From positions 124,001 through 188,000 of the forward strand of contig NZ_JBCNYA010000002.1 in assembly GCF_049727805.1 (NCBI RefSeq): 64,000 bases of DNA, in the 5' to 3' direction. A model generated the notes under the pieces. It had not been told where the DNA came from, ran no database searches, and saw only the letters and a list, made by a program, of their open reading frames with translations. A program made the translations under genes and the position numbers. This document shows, one piece after another, positions 26,287 to 35,024 of this stretch. The stretch comes from Frateuria_A sp049727805. Lineage in GTDB: Bacteria > Pseudomonadota > Gammaproteobacteria > Xanthomonadales > Rhodanobacteraceae. The stretch's first letter is position 1; each line of letters begins with the position of its first letter.

Positions 26287-28383
26287 ATGTCCGCCACCAC
26301 AACCGCCAAGCTGACGCGCTGGCCCTGGCTGGGCGCGTTCCTTGCCGAGGAATCGCGCGCCTGGCTGTTCGTCGCCAAGTCGCTGCTGGCGATGTACGCG
26401 ACAGCGTGGCTGGCGATGTGGCTTAAGCTCGAGCAGCCCTCGACCGCGATGATCACCGTGGCGGTGGTGATGCACCCGCACAGCGGCATGGTGCTGGCCA
26501 AGAGCTTCTACCGCGCCCTGGGCACGCTGGCCGGCAGCCTGTTCGGGCTGGCGCTGATCGCGCTGTTCCCGCAGCAGCGCGAGCTGTTCTTCCTCACCCT
26601 GTCGGCATGGCTGGCGCTGTGCGCGGGCGGCGCCACGCTGTACCGCAATTTCATGGCCTACGGCTTCGTGCTGGCCGGCTATACGGCGGCCATCGTCGCG
26701 TTGCCGGCGATCGGCAATCCGCTGGAGGTCTTCGATTCGGCGGTAATGCGCGTGAGCGAGGTGCTGCTGGGCATCCTGGTCGCCGCCGTATTCAGCGACC
26801 TGCTGCTGCCGCAGCGCCTGCGGGTGGTGCTGCGGCAGAGCGCGCGCACGCAGTTCGCGCGCTTCATCGACTTCGTGCGCGAGAGCACCGGCGGCGTGCT
26901 GCCGCGTGCGCGGATGGAGCAGGCGCACCTGGAATTCGTGCGCGCCGCCGTGCACCTGGAGGACCTGCGCGCCTCGGTGATCTTCGAGGATCCGGAAGTG
27001 CGCACGCGCAGCGCCCGCATGCGCCTGCTCAACCAGCGCCACATGGCCGCGGCGACCAGCTTCCAGTCGCTGCACCACCTGATCAACCGCCTGCAGCGCC
27101 GAGGCCGCGACGCGGTGGCGCAGGCGCTGATCGCGCTGTACCGGCCGATCGGCCAGGCGCTTGCCGTGCCGTCGGCGAAACAACACGATCCGGGCGTGCT
27201 GACCGGGCGCCTGCGCGCCTGCGTGGATACGCTGCCGGCGCACGCCGCGGCCTTGCGCGAACCGTTCGGCGAGCCCGCGGCCCGGCTGGAGTTCGATACC
27301 GGCGCTGCGCTGGTGTTGCGCTTCGCCGACGAGCTGGCCGACTTCACCGCGGCGGAAGCCTCGCTGCGCACCGGCAAGCTGCGCGGCAGCGTCGAGCGCG
27401 TGCACTTCCGGCGTGGCAACGACCTGGCCGGCGCCGCGGTGACGGTGCTGCGCACCTTCCTGACGATGATCGTGCTCGCCGCCTTCTGGCTGGCCAGCGG
27501 CTGGGCCTTCGGCGGCAGCGCGATGCTGCTGGCGACGATCTTCGCCGGATTGCTGGCGGCCTCGCCCAATCCCGTGGCGGCGGCCACCCGCACTCTGTAC
27601 GGCTACGCCGGCGGCATGGCCGCGGGTTTCGTGGCGGTGTTCTTCCTGCTGCCGGGGAGCGACGGTTTTGCCATGCTGGTCTGCGCCACCGCCGGGCTGC
27701 TGCTGATCGGGCCGTACCTCGCCACGCGCGATACGTTGCCGGGCGTCGGCGCCGGCTACACGCTGGGCTTCGTCTACATCCTCGCGCTGAAAAATCCGAT
27801 GGTGTACGACCCGACCCACTTCCTCAACGACGTGATCGCGCAACTTTTGGGGTTGGGCCTGTCCGGCGTCGCCTTCATGGTGCTGCCCGGCGTGACCGGC
27901 ACGCAGTGGCAGCGACGGCGCCAACTGCGCCTGCTGCGCGGACAGGTCACGCTGGCGGCCACGGCGCCGCTGGAGGGACTGGCCTGGCGGTTCGAGAGCG
28001 TCAGCCGCGACCTGCTGCAGCAGGTGGTGGCGCACACGCGCCCGGACAGCGACGAGTCGCGCCACCTGCTGGCCTGGTCGCTGGCGGTGCAGGAAAGCGG
28101 GCGCGCCGTGATCGAGCTGCGCCAGGACCTCAGCGTCGGCGATCTGCCCGCCGGCGCCCGCACCGCCGCGACGCGTGCGCTCGACGCCGTCGCCGCGCTC
28201 TATCGCGCCCCCGACGCCGCGCGCTGGCAGGCGGCCGATGCGGCCGTGCTCGATGCCATCCATGCCACGCCGCGCGGCGCTTCGGTGCGGCGCCACCTGT
28301 ACCAGTTGCGCGGCGCGCTGCGCGACGAGGAGTCGCCACTGGCGGCATACATGCCTTCGCCGGAGGTCGCCCATGCCGCCTGA
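26287..28383 (+). CDS. FUSC/AaeB-family inner-membrane efflux transporter
   Basis: 698 aa. The start at 26287 follows the MarR stop by 15 bp. Two hydrophobic blocks of about five to six helices each (about 25-170 and 380-540) flank a long soluble region (about 175-375), the standard FUSC architecture. The segment QPSTAMITVAVVMHPHSGMV resembles the conserved start of the FUSC domain. In E. coli AaeB works with the adaptor AaeA to export aromatic carboxylic acids; the gene order here (with DUF1656 and HlyD) matches that system. Confidence 0.92.
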   Translation: MSATTTAKLTRWPWLGAFLAEESRAWLFVAKSLLAMYATAWLAMWLKLEQPSTAMITVAVVMHPHSGMVLAKSFYRALGTLAGSLFGLALIALFPQQRELFFLTLSAWLALCAGGATLYRNFMAYGFVLAGYTAAIVALPAIGNPLEVFDSAVMRVSEVLLGILVAAVFSDLLLPQRLRVVLRQSARTQFARFIDFVRESTGGVLPRARMEQAHLEFVRAAVHLEDLRASVIFEDPEVRTRSARMRLLNQRHMAAATSFQSLHHLINRLQRRGRDAVAQALIALYRPIGQALAVPSAKQHDPGVLTGRLRACVDTLPAHAAALREPFGEPAARLEFDTGAALVLRFADELADFTAAEASLRTGKLRGSVERVHFRRGNDLAGAAVTVLRTFLTMIVLAAFWLASGWAFGGSAMLLATIFAGLLAASPNPVAAATRTLYGYAGGMAAGFVAVFFLLPGSDGFAMLVCATAGLLLIGPYLATRDTLPGVGAGYTLGFVYILALKNPMVYDPTHFLNDVIAQLLGLGLSGVAFMVLPGVTGTQWQRRRQLRLLRGQVTLAATAPLEGLAWRFESVSRDLLQQVVAHTRPDSDESRHLLAWSLAVQESGRAVIELRQDLSVGDLPAGARTAATRALDAVAALYRAPDAARWQAADAAVLDAIHATPRGASVRRHLYQLRGALRDEESPLAAYMPSPEVAHAA

Positions 28384-28573
28384 AATCGAGTTCTACGGCG
28401 TGCTGCTGCCCGGCCTGCTGCCGGTGTTCCTGCTCAGCCTCGCGGTGATGGTGGTGCTCGACCTGGCGCTCGGCCGCTCGGGCCTGTACCGGCGCCTGTG
28501 GCATCCGTCGCTGTTCCGTTTCGCCCTGTTCGTCTGTCTGTTCGGCGCCGCCGGACTGTTGCTGATCCGCTGA
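28373..28573 (+). CDS. DUF1656 (AaeX-like) small membrane protein
   Basis: 66 aa. It opens MPPEIEFYGVLLPGLLPVFL, the typical DUF1656 N-terminus, and has two membrane helices (about 8-30 and 45-64) separated by a basic loop (GRSGLYRRLWHPSLFR). It overlaps the FUSC stop by 11 bp and precedes the HlyD gene by 8 bp. Members are always found in aaeXAB-like operons, but their role in the pump is not established. Confidence 0.9.
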   Translation: MPPEIEFYGVLLPGLLPVFLLSLAVMVVLDLALGRSGLYRRLWHPSLFRFALFVCLFGAAGLLLIR

Positions 28574-28581
28574 TCTTTCCC

Positions 28582-29583
28582 ATGAAAACCGTTTCCCTGC
28601 TCCGATTCCTGGTCACCGCCGCCGTGGTGGTGCTCGCCGTGCTGCTCGGCCACGCGCTGTGGAAGCACTACCTGTACGCGCCGTGGACGCGCGACGGCCG
28701 CGTGCGCGCCGACGTGGTGCGGGTGGCGCCGGACGTGTCCGGGCTGGTCGACCGCGTGGCGGTGGTGGACAACCAGTTCGTGCACAAGGGCGATCCGCTG
28801 TTCACCATCGACCAGGCGCGCTTCCGCAATGCCGTGGCCCAGGCGCAGGCCAACCTCGCCGCCGCCGAGGCCGGCGCGCGCGCAGCCGGCGCCAACATCA
28901 GCGCGGCGCTGGCCAGCGCCAAGGCCAGGCAGGCGCAGTACCGCATGTACGCCGAGCAGGCGCAGCGCCGCGAGCAGGTGGGCGACGTGATCTCGCGCGA
29001 GGCGCGCAGCGACGCGCAGGCCACCGCCACGGCGGCACGCGCCAGCTGGCAGCAGGCGCAGGCCGGCGGCAACCAGGCCAGCGCCGCGCGCGAGCAGGCC
29101 GCAGCGGCGGTCGAGCAGGCGCAGGTCGCGCTCGATCGCGCCCGGCTGGACCTCGATCGCACCGAAGTGCGCGCGCCGGTCGACGGCTACGTCACCAACC
29201 TGGCCGTGCGCGTGGGCGACTACGCCGCCACCGGCACGCCGCGGCTGGCGCTGATCGACGCGCACAGCTACTACCTGTACGGCTATTTCGAGGAAACCAA
29301 GCTGCCGCAACTGCGCGTGGGCGATCCGGTCGACGTGCGGCTGATGGCCGGCGGCGTGCACCTGAAGGGCACCATCACCGGCATCGCGCATGGCATCACC
29401 GACCGCGACAATCCGGCCGGCAACGACCTGCTGGCGGACGTCAATCCGACCTTCAACTGGGTGCGGCTGGCGCAGCGCGTGCCGGTGCGCATCGCCATCG
29501 ATACTTCGCAGTTGCCGCCCGGGACGGTGCTGGCGGCGGGGATGACCGCGACGATCGAGGTGCATCCGCGCGAGATTCGCTAG
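28582..29583 (+). CDS. HlyD-family periplasmic adaptor subunit (AaeA-like)
   Basis: 333 aa. One N-terminal membrane helix (about 6-26) is followed by a biotinyl-lipoyl-like domain (VRADVVRVAPDVSGLVDRVA), a long alanine/glutamine-rich coiled-coil hairpin (about 90-195) and the beta-barrel (EVRAPVDGYVTNLAVRVGDY). The YLYGYFEETKLPQLRVGDPV stretch is typical of AaeA/EmrA adaptors. It should bridge the FUSC transporter to an outer-membrane channel; no TolC-type gene is nearby. Last gene of the operon. Confidence 0.93.
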   Translation: MKTVSLLRFLVTAAVVVLAVLLGHALWKHYLYAPWTRDGRVRADVVRVAPDVSGLVDRVAVVDNQFVHKGDPLFTIDQARFRNAVAQAQANLAAAEAGARAAGANISAALASAKARQAQYRMYAEQAQRREQVGDVISREARSDAQATATAARASWQQAQAGGNQASAAREQAAAAVEQAQVALDRARLDLDRTEVRAPVDGYVTNLAVRVGDYAATGTPRLALIDAHSYYLYGYFEETKLPQLRVGDPVDVRLMAGGVHLKGTITGIAHGITDRDNPAGNDLLADVNPTFNWVRLAQRVPVRIAIDTSQLPPGTVLAAGMTATIEVHPREIR

Positions 29584-29746
29584 GGAGTTCCGGGCGAGCC
29601 CCGGCCCCTCACCCCGACCCTCACCCCGACGGGGAGAGGGAGTCATCCCCGGCACCTTGAAGCTTCAGCGCACGAGCAGCCTCGCGCCCTCTCTCCTCCG
29701 GGGAGAGGGCTGGGGTGAGGGGCCAAGGCTGGCGAAGAACTCCCGA
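29583..29746. repeat. Inverted pair of REP-like elements
   Basis: The left copy (about 29583-29641) and right copy (about 29687-29746) are inverted relative to each other. Each has a GAGTTC edge, a GGCCCCTCACCCC segment and a CTCC/GGAG hairpin. The same units occur beside ubiE and downstream of rdgC. The pair lies between the convergent HlyD and GNAT genes. Confidence 0.75.
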
Positions 29747-29770
29747 CGAAGCGGAAACCCGCTGCGATGC

Positions 29771-30367
29771 TCAGCGAGAAGCGGCCAGCCGAGTCAGCCG
29801 CAACTCCAGCCACCGCTTCACGTCCGCCCACTCGCGATCGAGGATCGAGTAACACACCGTATCGCGCAGGCTGCCATCCGGTCGCCGCCGGTGCGCGCGA
29901 AGCACGCCCTCGCGCTGTGCGCCGAGCCGCTCGATCGCCCGCTGCGAATCGAGGTTGCGCCCGTCGGTGTGGAATTCCACCGCCACGCTGCCCATCCGCT
30001 CGAACGCATGCTCCAGCAGCAGCCGCTTGCAGGCCGTGTTGAGGTGGCTCTTCTGCCAGCGCCTGGCGTACCAGGTGTAGCCGATCGCCGCGCGCGGCGG
30101 GTCGTCCACGATGTCGTAGAACCGCGTGCTGCCGACAAGCTCGCCGGTGCTGCGCTCGCGGATCGCGAACGGCAGCATTCTGCCGTCGCGCTGCCCGGCC
30201 AGCGCCTTTTCCACATAGGCGGTCATCTCCCCCGGCGCCGGTACCGAGGTGAACCACAGCCGCCACAGCTCGCCGTCGGCCGCCGCCGCGTCCAGCGAGG
30301 GGATGTGTTCGGCGCACAGCGGTTCGAGGACGACGTGCGCGTCCGAAAGCGTGGCAGGTGTCGGCAT
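29771..30367 (-). CDS. GNAT-family N-acetyltransferase (RimJ/RimL-like)
   Basis: 198 aa. The GNAT fold is recognisable: VVLEPLCAEHIPSLDAAAAD at the N-terminus, then IGYTWYARRWQKSHLNTACK and FERMGSVAVEFHTDGRNLDS, QRAIERLGAQREGVLRAHRR. The last matches the RimJ/RimL motif N-xx-S-xx-AIERLGA. The start at 30367 lies 5 bp after the YdcH-like gene. The acetyl acceptor is unknown; members act on ribosomal proteins, amino acids or small amines. Confidence 0.88.
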   Translation of the reverse strand: MPTPATLSDAHVVLEPLCAEHIPSLDAAAADGELWRLWFTSVPAPGEMTAYVEKALAGQRDGRMLPFAIRERSTGELVGSTRFYDIVDDPPRAAIGYTWYARRWQKSHLNTACKRLLLEHAFERMGSVAVEFHTDGRNLDSQRAIERLGAQREGVLRAHRRRPDGSLRDTVCYSILDREWADVKRWLELRLTRLAASR

Positions 30368-30372
30368 CGGGA

Positions 30373-30579
30373 TCAGGCGTCCAGGTCGGGAATCAGCTTG
30401 CTCTCCAGACGCGTGATGGCGTCCTTGAGCAGCAGCTTGCGCTTCTTCAGCCGGGTCAATTGCAGCTCGTCGCGCGCCGGGTGCGCGGCCATGTGGCTGA
30501 TCGCCGCGTCGAGGTCGCGGTGTTCCTGGCGCAACTCGGCCAGGCGGCGGGCGATCTGGATGGGATCCTGGACCTGCAT
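30373..30579 (-). CDS. YdcH-family protein (DUF465)
   Basis: 68 aa, nearly all alpha-helical and probably coiled coil. The DUF465 pattern is visible: RLAELRQEHRDLDAAISHM followed by LQLTRLKKRKLLLKDAITRL. The L-K-K-x-K-L-x-L-K-D-x-I element is the family hallmark. Function unknown. It is divergent from ttcA (79 bp apart) and probably co-transcribed with the GNAT gene. Confidence 0.9.
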   Translation of the reverse strand: MQVQDPIQIARRLAELRQEHRDLDAAISHMAAHPARDELQLTRLKKRKLLLKDAITRLESKLIPDLDA

Positions 30580-30613
30580 GACGGGCGGCGGGCGTGCGGA
30601 ACAGAACGCCAGT

Positions 30614-30650
30614 GTACCGCCGCGGGCCGGGTCCGGTGGCGCGGTACAAT
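30614..30650 (+). promoter_or_regulatory. Probable ttcA promoter region with an inverted repeat
   Basis: TACAAT (30645-30650) resembles a -10 element 8 bp before the ttcA start codon, so the transcript would have almost no leader. A perfect 7-bp inverted repeat, GTACCGC (30614-30620) with GCGGTAC (30641-30647), overlaps it. No good -35 hexamer is seen. The sequence might be an operator, or a hairpin in a transcript from the opposite strand. Confidence 0.35.
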
Positions 30651-30658
30651 GACACGCT

Positions 30659-31549
30659 ATGTCCACCCCCGTTCTTCCCGATGCCCGCGGCGAGCGCAAG
30701 CGGGCCCATGAGGCCGCGCGGCTGGCCAAGCGGCTGCGCCACCAGGTCGGCCAGGCGATCGTCGATTTCCAGATGATCGAGGAGGGCGATCGCGTGATGG
30801 TCTGCCTGTCCGGCGGCAAAGATTCCTACACCCTGCTGGACCTGCTGCTTTCGCTGCAGGCGAAGGCGCCGGTGCGCTTCGAACTGGTCGCGGTGAACCT
30901 GGACCAGAAGCAGCCGGGCTTTCCGGCGCATGTGCTGCCGGACTACCTCGCCGCGCGCGGCGTGCCGTACCACATCATCGAGCAGAACACCTACAGCACG
31001 GTCACCCGCGTGATTCCCGAGGGCAAGACCATGTGCAGCCTGTGCTCACGGCTGCGCCGCGGCGCGCTGTACCGCTGGGCGGCGGAGAACGGCATCACGC
31101 GCATCGCGCTGGGCCACCATCGCGACGACATCCTGGCGACGTTCTTCCTCAACCTGTTCCATGGCGCCAGCCTCAAGGCGATGCCGCCGAAGCTGCGCTC
31201 GGACGACGGCCGCCACGTGGTGATCCGTCCGCTGGCCTACTGCCGCGAGAGCGACATCGGCGAGTACGCGCAGGCGCGCGCGTTCCCGATCATCCCGTGC
31301 AACCTGTGCGGCTCGCAGGAAAACCTGCAGCGCAAGGCGATCGGCCGTATGCTCGCCGACTGGGATGCGCAGCATCCGGGCCGCTGCGAGAGCATCTTCC
31401 GCGCACTGGGCAACGTGGCGCCGTCGCAGCTGGCAGACCGCAACCTGTTCGACTTCGCCGCGCTGGGCGCGCGCGAGGGCGCCGCGCGTGCCGACGCGCA
31501 CGGCTGGCTGGCCGGCGACCCGGTCGCAGCCGGCGACGACGGCATTTAG
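30659..31549 (+). CDS. ttcA: tRNA 2-thiocytidine(32) synthetase TtcA
   Basis: 296 aa. The ATP-pyrophosphatase PP-loop SGGKDS is at 51-56. The two cysteines of CSLC (126 and 129) and a third in IIPCNLCGS are the ligands of the TtcA iron-sulphur cluster. The family segment ALGHHRDDILATFFLNLFHG is present. The enzyme thiolates C32 of certain tRNAs using ATP and a sulphur carrier. Divergent from the YdcH-like gene. Confidence 0.96.
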   Translation: MSTPVLPDARGERKRAHEAARLAKRLRHQVGQAIVDFQMIEEGDRVMVCLSGGKDSYTLLDLLLSLQAKAPVRFELVAVNLDQKQPGFPAHVLPDYLAARGVPYHIIEQNTYSTVTRVIPEGKTMCSLCSRLRRGALYRWAAENGITRIALGHHRDDILATFFLNLFHGASLKAMPPKLRSDDGRHVVIRPLAYCRESDIGEYAQARAFPIIPCNLCGSQENLQRKAIGRMLADWDAQHPGRCESIFRALGNVAPSQLADRNLFDFAALGAREGAARADAHGWLAGDPVAAGDDGI

Positions 31550-31586
31550 ACGTCTATACTTCCACTTTTCAATGCGAGTCCACCAC

Positions 31587-32786
31587 GTGTCCCACTTTGC
31601 TTCCGTCGAAATGGCCCCGGGCGATCCGATCCTCGGCCTCACCGAGGCCTATCTGGCCGACCCGCGCCCGAACAAGGTCAACCTGGGCGTGGGGATCTAC
31701 GTGGATGAGCAGGGCCGCATCCCTCTGCTGCGCGCGGTGCGCGAGGTCGAGCAGGCGCTGGCGGCGCAGGCCAAGCCGCGCGGCTACCTGCCGATCGACG
31801 GCCTGCCGGCCTACGATGCGCTGACTCAGCAACTGCTGTTCGGCGCCGACTCGCCGCTGCTGGCCGCCGGCCGCGTGGCCACTGCACAGACCATCGGCGG
31901 CAGCGGGGCGCTGCGCGTGGGTGCCGACCTGCTCAAGAAGGTGCTGCCGAAGGCGCGCATCGCGATCAGCAGCCCGAGCTGGGAAAACCACCGCGTGGTG
32001 TTCTCCAACGCCGGCTTCGAGATCGTCGACTACCGCTACTACGACCCGTCCACGCATGGCCTGGATTTCGCCGGCATGCTGGAAGACCTGGGCCGGCTCG
32101 AGCCCGGCACCGTGGTGCTGCTGCACGCCTGCTGCCACAACCCCACCGGCGTCGACCTGGACGCGCAGCAGTGGCAGCAGGTGGTCGAGCTGGTCAAGGC
32201 GCGCAACCTGCTGCCGTTCGTCGACATCGCCTACCAGGGCTTCGACCAGGGCATCGACGCCGACGCCACGGCGATCCGCCTGTTCGGCGCGTCGGGCATC
32301 GACGCGTTCGTGGTGGCGAGCTCCTATTCGAAGTCGTTCTCGCTGTACGGCGAGCGCGTGGGAGCGCTGTCGATGGTCGGCGCCGACCGCGACGAGGCCG
32401 CCCGCCTGCGCGCCAAGATCAAGCAGACCATCCGCGCCAACTATTCCAGCCCCGCCACCCACGGCGGCGCGCTGGTCGCCGGCGTGCTCGGCAGCGCGGA
32501 GCTGCGGGCTATGTGGGAAGCGGAGCTGGGCGAGATGCGCGGGCGCATCCACGCGATGCGCGCGGGCATGGTCGAGAAGCTCGCCGCGCACGGCGCGCCG
32601 CAGTTCGGCTTCATCCAGCAGCAGGCCGGCATGTTTTCCTACTCGGGCCTGACCCGCGCGCAGGTGGATCGGCTGCGCGAGGAATACGGCATCTACGCGC
32701 TGGGCACCGGGCGCATCTGCGTGGCGGCGCTCAACCGCGGCAACCTCGACGTCGTGGCGGAGGCCGTGGCGGCGGTGAGCCGCTGA
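31587..32786 (+). CDS. Aromatic/aspartate aminotransferase, class I (TyrB/AspC type)
   Basis: About 399 aa. The GTG at 31587 gives (M)SHFASVEMAPGDPILGLTEA, exactly the usual family N-terminus; an in-frame ATG at 31572 would add five residues. PLP-binding features: GSGALRVGADLL, HACCHNPTGVDL, VDIAYQGFDQG and the Schiff-base lysine in SSYSKSFSLYGERVGAL. The enzyme moves amino groups between aspartate or aromatic amino acids and 2-oxoglutarate. AspC and TyrB specificity cannot be told apart from the sequence alone. It follows ttcA closely, with a TATACT -10-like element at 31555-31560. Confidence 0.93.
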   Translation: MSHFASVEMAPGDPILGLTEAYLADPRPNKVNLGVGIYVDEQGRIPLLRAVREVEQALAAQAKPRGYLPIDGLPAYDALTQQLLFGADSPLLAAGRVATAQTIGGSGALRVGADLLKKVLPKARIAISSPSWENHRVVFSNAGFEIVDYRYYDPSTHGLDFAGMLEDLGRLEPGTVVLLHACCHNPTGVDLDAQQWQQVVELVKARNLLPFVDIAYQGFDQGIDADATAIRLFGASGIDAFVVASSYSKSFSLYGERVGALSMVGADRDEAARLRAKIKQTIRANYSSPATHGGALVAGVLGSAELRAMWEAELGEMRGRIHAMRAGMVEKLAAHGAPQFGFIQQQAGMFSYSGLTRAQVDRLREEYGIYALGTGRICVAALNRGNLDVVAEAVAAVSR

Positions 32787-32858
32787 TTCGCTTTCCCGAA
32801 GGCCGGTTCGACTTCGCTGCGCTTCGCTCGAGGCGGACGGCTATCGGCTAATCTCAAC

Positions 32859-32916
32859 CGTTCGCCCGGAGCGCAAGGGCCCACGTCGAAGGGCTGCCTC
32901 GGCCCCAGGGCGAACG
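32859..32916. repeat. Inverted repeat CGTTCGCCC/GGGCGAACG upstream of rdgC
   Basis: A perfect 9-bp inverted repeat (32859-32867 with 32908-32916) encloses 40 bp containing GTCGAAGGGC. Together these resemble a REP family (GTTCGCCCTGAG...GTCGAAGGGC) common in Xanthomonadales and pseudomonads. It sits in the 149-bp gap before rdgC and could form a hairpin in its leader. Confidence 0.55.
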
Positions 32917-32935
32917 TTTCCCAACCGGATTTCGC

Positions 32936-33853
32936 ATGTTCTTCCGCAATCTCACGCTGTTCCGTTTCTCCCCCGCCGTCGCCGAAGACCTTTCCCGCCT
33001 CGAGGAGGCCCTCGGCGAGCATCGCCTGCGCCCTTGCGGGCCGCTGGAGCTCTTCACCAAGGGCTTCGTGCCGCCAATCGGGCGCGGCGAGGAAGCCGCG
33101 CTCACGCATGCGGTCAAGCACTGCACCTGGGTCTCCGTCGGCGGCGAGGACAAGCTGCTTCCGGCGGCCGTGGTCAACGACGAGCTGCACCGCCGCGTGC
33201 AGAAGATCGCCGAGGAGGAAGGCCGCAAGGTCGGCGGGCGCGAACGCAAGCGCATGAAGGAGGACCTGCTCAACGAGCTGCTGCCGCGCGCCTTCGTGCG
33301 CAGCTCGCGCATGTCCGCCTACGTGGACCGCCAGCACGGCTGGCTGGTGCTGGATACGTCCAGCCGCAAGTCGGCCGAAAACGCGTTGACCCAGATGCGC
33401 GAGGCGCTGGGCAGCTTTCCCGCGGTACCGCTGGCGCCGGAGGAAGGCCCGCGCGTGCTGATGACCGACTGGCTGGCCAACGGCACGCTGCCGGCCGGCC
33501 TGGCGTTCGGCGACGAGGTGGAGCTGCGCGATCCGGGCAGCAACACCGGCGCCATCGCGCGCTGCCGCCGGCAGGACCTGGAGAGCGAGGAGATCAAGGA
33601 ACACCTGCGCAACGGCAAGCAGGTGTTCCAGCTCGGCCTGGTGTTCGACGACCGCATCAGCTTCGTGCTGGGCGAGGACCTGGTGCTGCGCAAGCTCAAG
33701 CTGCTGGACGTGGTGACCGACGAACTGGCCGACAGCGCTCCCGATGCCGCCGCCGAGCTGGACGCCCGCTTCGCGTTGTTCACGCTGGAGCTGGAGCGCC
33801 TGCTGGGCAAGCTGGAGGAGTGGTTCGGGCTGCCGCGGCCCAAGGACGCCTGA
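32936..33853 (+). CDS. rdgC: Recombination-associated protein RdgC
   Basis: 305 aa, normal RdgC length. It begins MFFRNLTLFRFSPAVAEDLS and contains RPCGPLELFTKGFVPPIGRG and QKIAEEEGRKVGGRERKRMK, all well conserved in the family. RdgC forms a ring dimer around DNA and restrains RecA. The C-terminal region (FALFTLELERLLGKLEEWFG) completes the domain. It is monocistronic and followed by REP-like palindromes. Confidence 0.96.
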   Translation: MFFRNLTLFRFSPAVAEDLSRLEEALGEHRLRPCGPLELFTKGFVPPIGRGEEAALTHAVKHCTWVSVGGEDKLLPAAVVNDELHRRVQKIAEEEGRKVGGRERKRMKEDLLNELLPRAFVRSSRMSAYVDRQHGWLVLDTSSRKSAENALTQMREALGSFPAVPLAPEEGPRVLMTDWLANGTLPAGLAFGDEVELRDPGSNTGAIARCRRQDLESEEIKEHLRNGKQVFQLGLVFDDRISFVLGEDLVLRKLKLLDVVTDELADSAPDAAAELDARFALFTLELERLLGKLEEWFGLPRPKDA

Positions 33854-33861
33854 CCGCTTCT

Positions 33862-34016
33862 GCGCCCTCTCCCCTCCGGGGCGAGGGCTGGGTGAGGGGG
33901 GTGCCCTTGCGGGGTACCCACTATCAAGACGTGGCTCTGTTTGGGCCTTCCCGCGAGCCCCGGCCCCTCATCCGCCCCTGCGGGGCACCTTCTCCCCGCA
34001 GGGGAGAAGGACGAAG
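33862..34016. repeat. REP-like palindrome block between rdgC and the YgjP-like gene
   Basis: Holds a CCCTCTCCCC/GGGGCGAGGG hairpin with GCTGGGTGAGG (33864-33898), a GAGCCCCGGCCCCTCATCC segment (33955-33974) and a CTTCTCCCC/GGGGAGAAG hairpin (33991-34012). The units belong to the same family as the elements at 24836 and 29583. No gene is seen in the 275-bp gap. Confidence 0.65.
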
Positions 34017-34128
34017 GTGGGGCGTCAACGCCAGGTGAACAGGCCCCGAAGCCCGCGGCCGTCCGCCATCCAACCCTTTCCTCACACCCCCCGTTGCAAG
34101 GTTATGCTCTACCGACGGGCCCGGGATC

Positions 34129-34899
34129 ATGGCAGCACAACTTCAAGGCGATTGGCTGGAACTGGCAACGGCGAGCGGCAGCACCATCCGCGTGCTGAAG
34201 GCCGCGCATCCGCGCGCGCGGCGCCTGCGCCTGACGGTCACGCCGAAGGGTGCGCGGGTGTCCTATCCCAACGGCACGCACCCGTCACAGGTCAGCGCCT
34301 TCCTGCGCAGCCACGCGGAATGGCTGGAGAGGAAGCTCGATGAGCTCAACCTCATCGTCAAGCCGCTGCCGCCGCTGCGCGTGGGCCACGCCACCGAATT
34401 CCCGCTGCGCGGCGAGACCACGCTGCTGGACTGGGCCGAGGGCCCGTATCCGCGGGTGGAGTCCTTCGACGGCGGCCTGGTCCTGGTGATTCCCCGGCCG
34501 CACACCCGCGCCCTGCCGGTGGCGCGCGGCCTGCTCGCCTCGCATTTCGAGGCGCAGATGCGCCGCGACGTCTCGCGCTGGATGGCGGCTTACGTGCCGC
34601 AACTGGGCCTGGCGCCCACCTCGCTGCGCATCCGCCCGATGAAGAGCCTGTGGGGCAGCCTGGACACGCGCGACCGGATCAACCTCGACCTGGCGCTGGC
34701 GCTGGCCCCGCCGGCGGCGCTGCGCTACGTGCTGGCGCACGAGCTGTGCCACCTGAAGGTGCGCAGCCATGCGCCGCGCTTCTGGGCGCTGGTGGCCACG
34801 CTGTTCCCCAACTGGCGCGAACAGCGTGACTGGCTGCGCGTCAACGGCGCCACGCTGAAGGCGGAGCTGGACCGGCTGGTGGCCGACGTGGCGGACTGA
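34129..34899 (+). CDS. YgjP-like M48/SprT-type metallopeptidase (DUF45)
   Basis: 256 aa. The zinc motif HELCH is at 204-208 in YVLAHELCHLKVRSHAPRFW. The downstream SHAPRFW, MKSLWGSLDTRDRINLDLAL and RARRLRLTVTPKGARVSYPN segments are hallmarks of DUF45. It is cytoplasmic, with no signal or membrane helix. Family members are poorly characterised; E. coli YgjP is reported as a metal-dependent protein near nucleotide metabolism. Start at 34129 (ATGGCAGC) after a GGGATC sequence; single gene. Confidence 0.88.
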   Translation: MAAQLQGDWLELATASGSTIRVLKAAHPRARRLRLTVTPKGARVSYPNGTHPSQVSAFLRSHAEWLERKLDELNLIVKPLPPLRVGHATEFPLRGETTLLDWAEGPYPRVESFDGGLVLVIPRPHTRALPVARGLLASHFEAQMRRDVSRWMAAYVPQLGLAPTSLRIRPMKSLWGSLDTRDRINLDLALALAPPAALRYVLAHELCHLKVRSHAPRFWALVATLFPNWREQRDWLRVNGATLKAELDRLVADVAD

Positions 34900-35024
34900 C
34901 CGTTGCACTGTTGCCGCCGGCACCGACTGCGCTGCGTTCCGGTTAAGTTCGCCCCATGCACCATGCTGTTCTGCCGTCCACTGGCGGCAGTCCGTCCTTC
35001 CATTGCCGCCCAGGTTCGCCCATC

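Noticed and set aside
25963..28374. Very long antisense ORF (about 800 codons) opposite the FUSC gene
   Set aside because: High GC removes stop codons in all frames. The product is His/Arg/Gln-rich without domains, while the opposite strand is a clear FUSC transporter.
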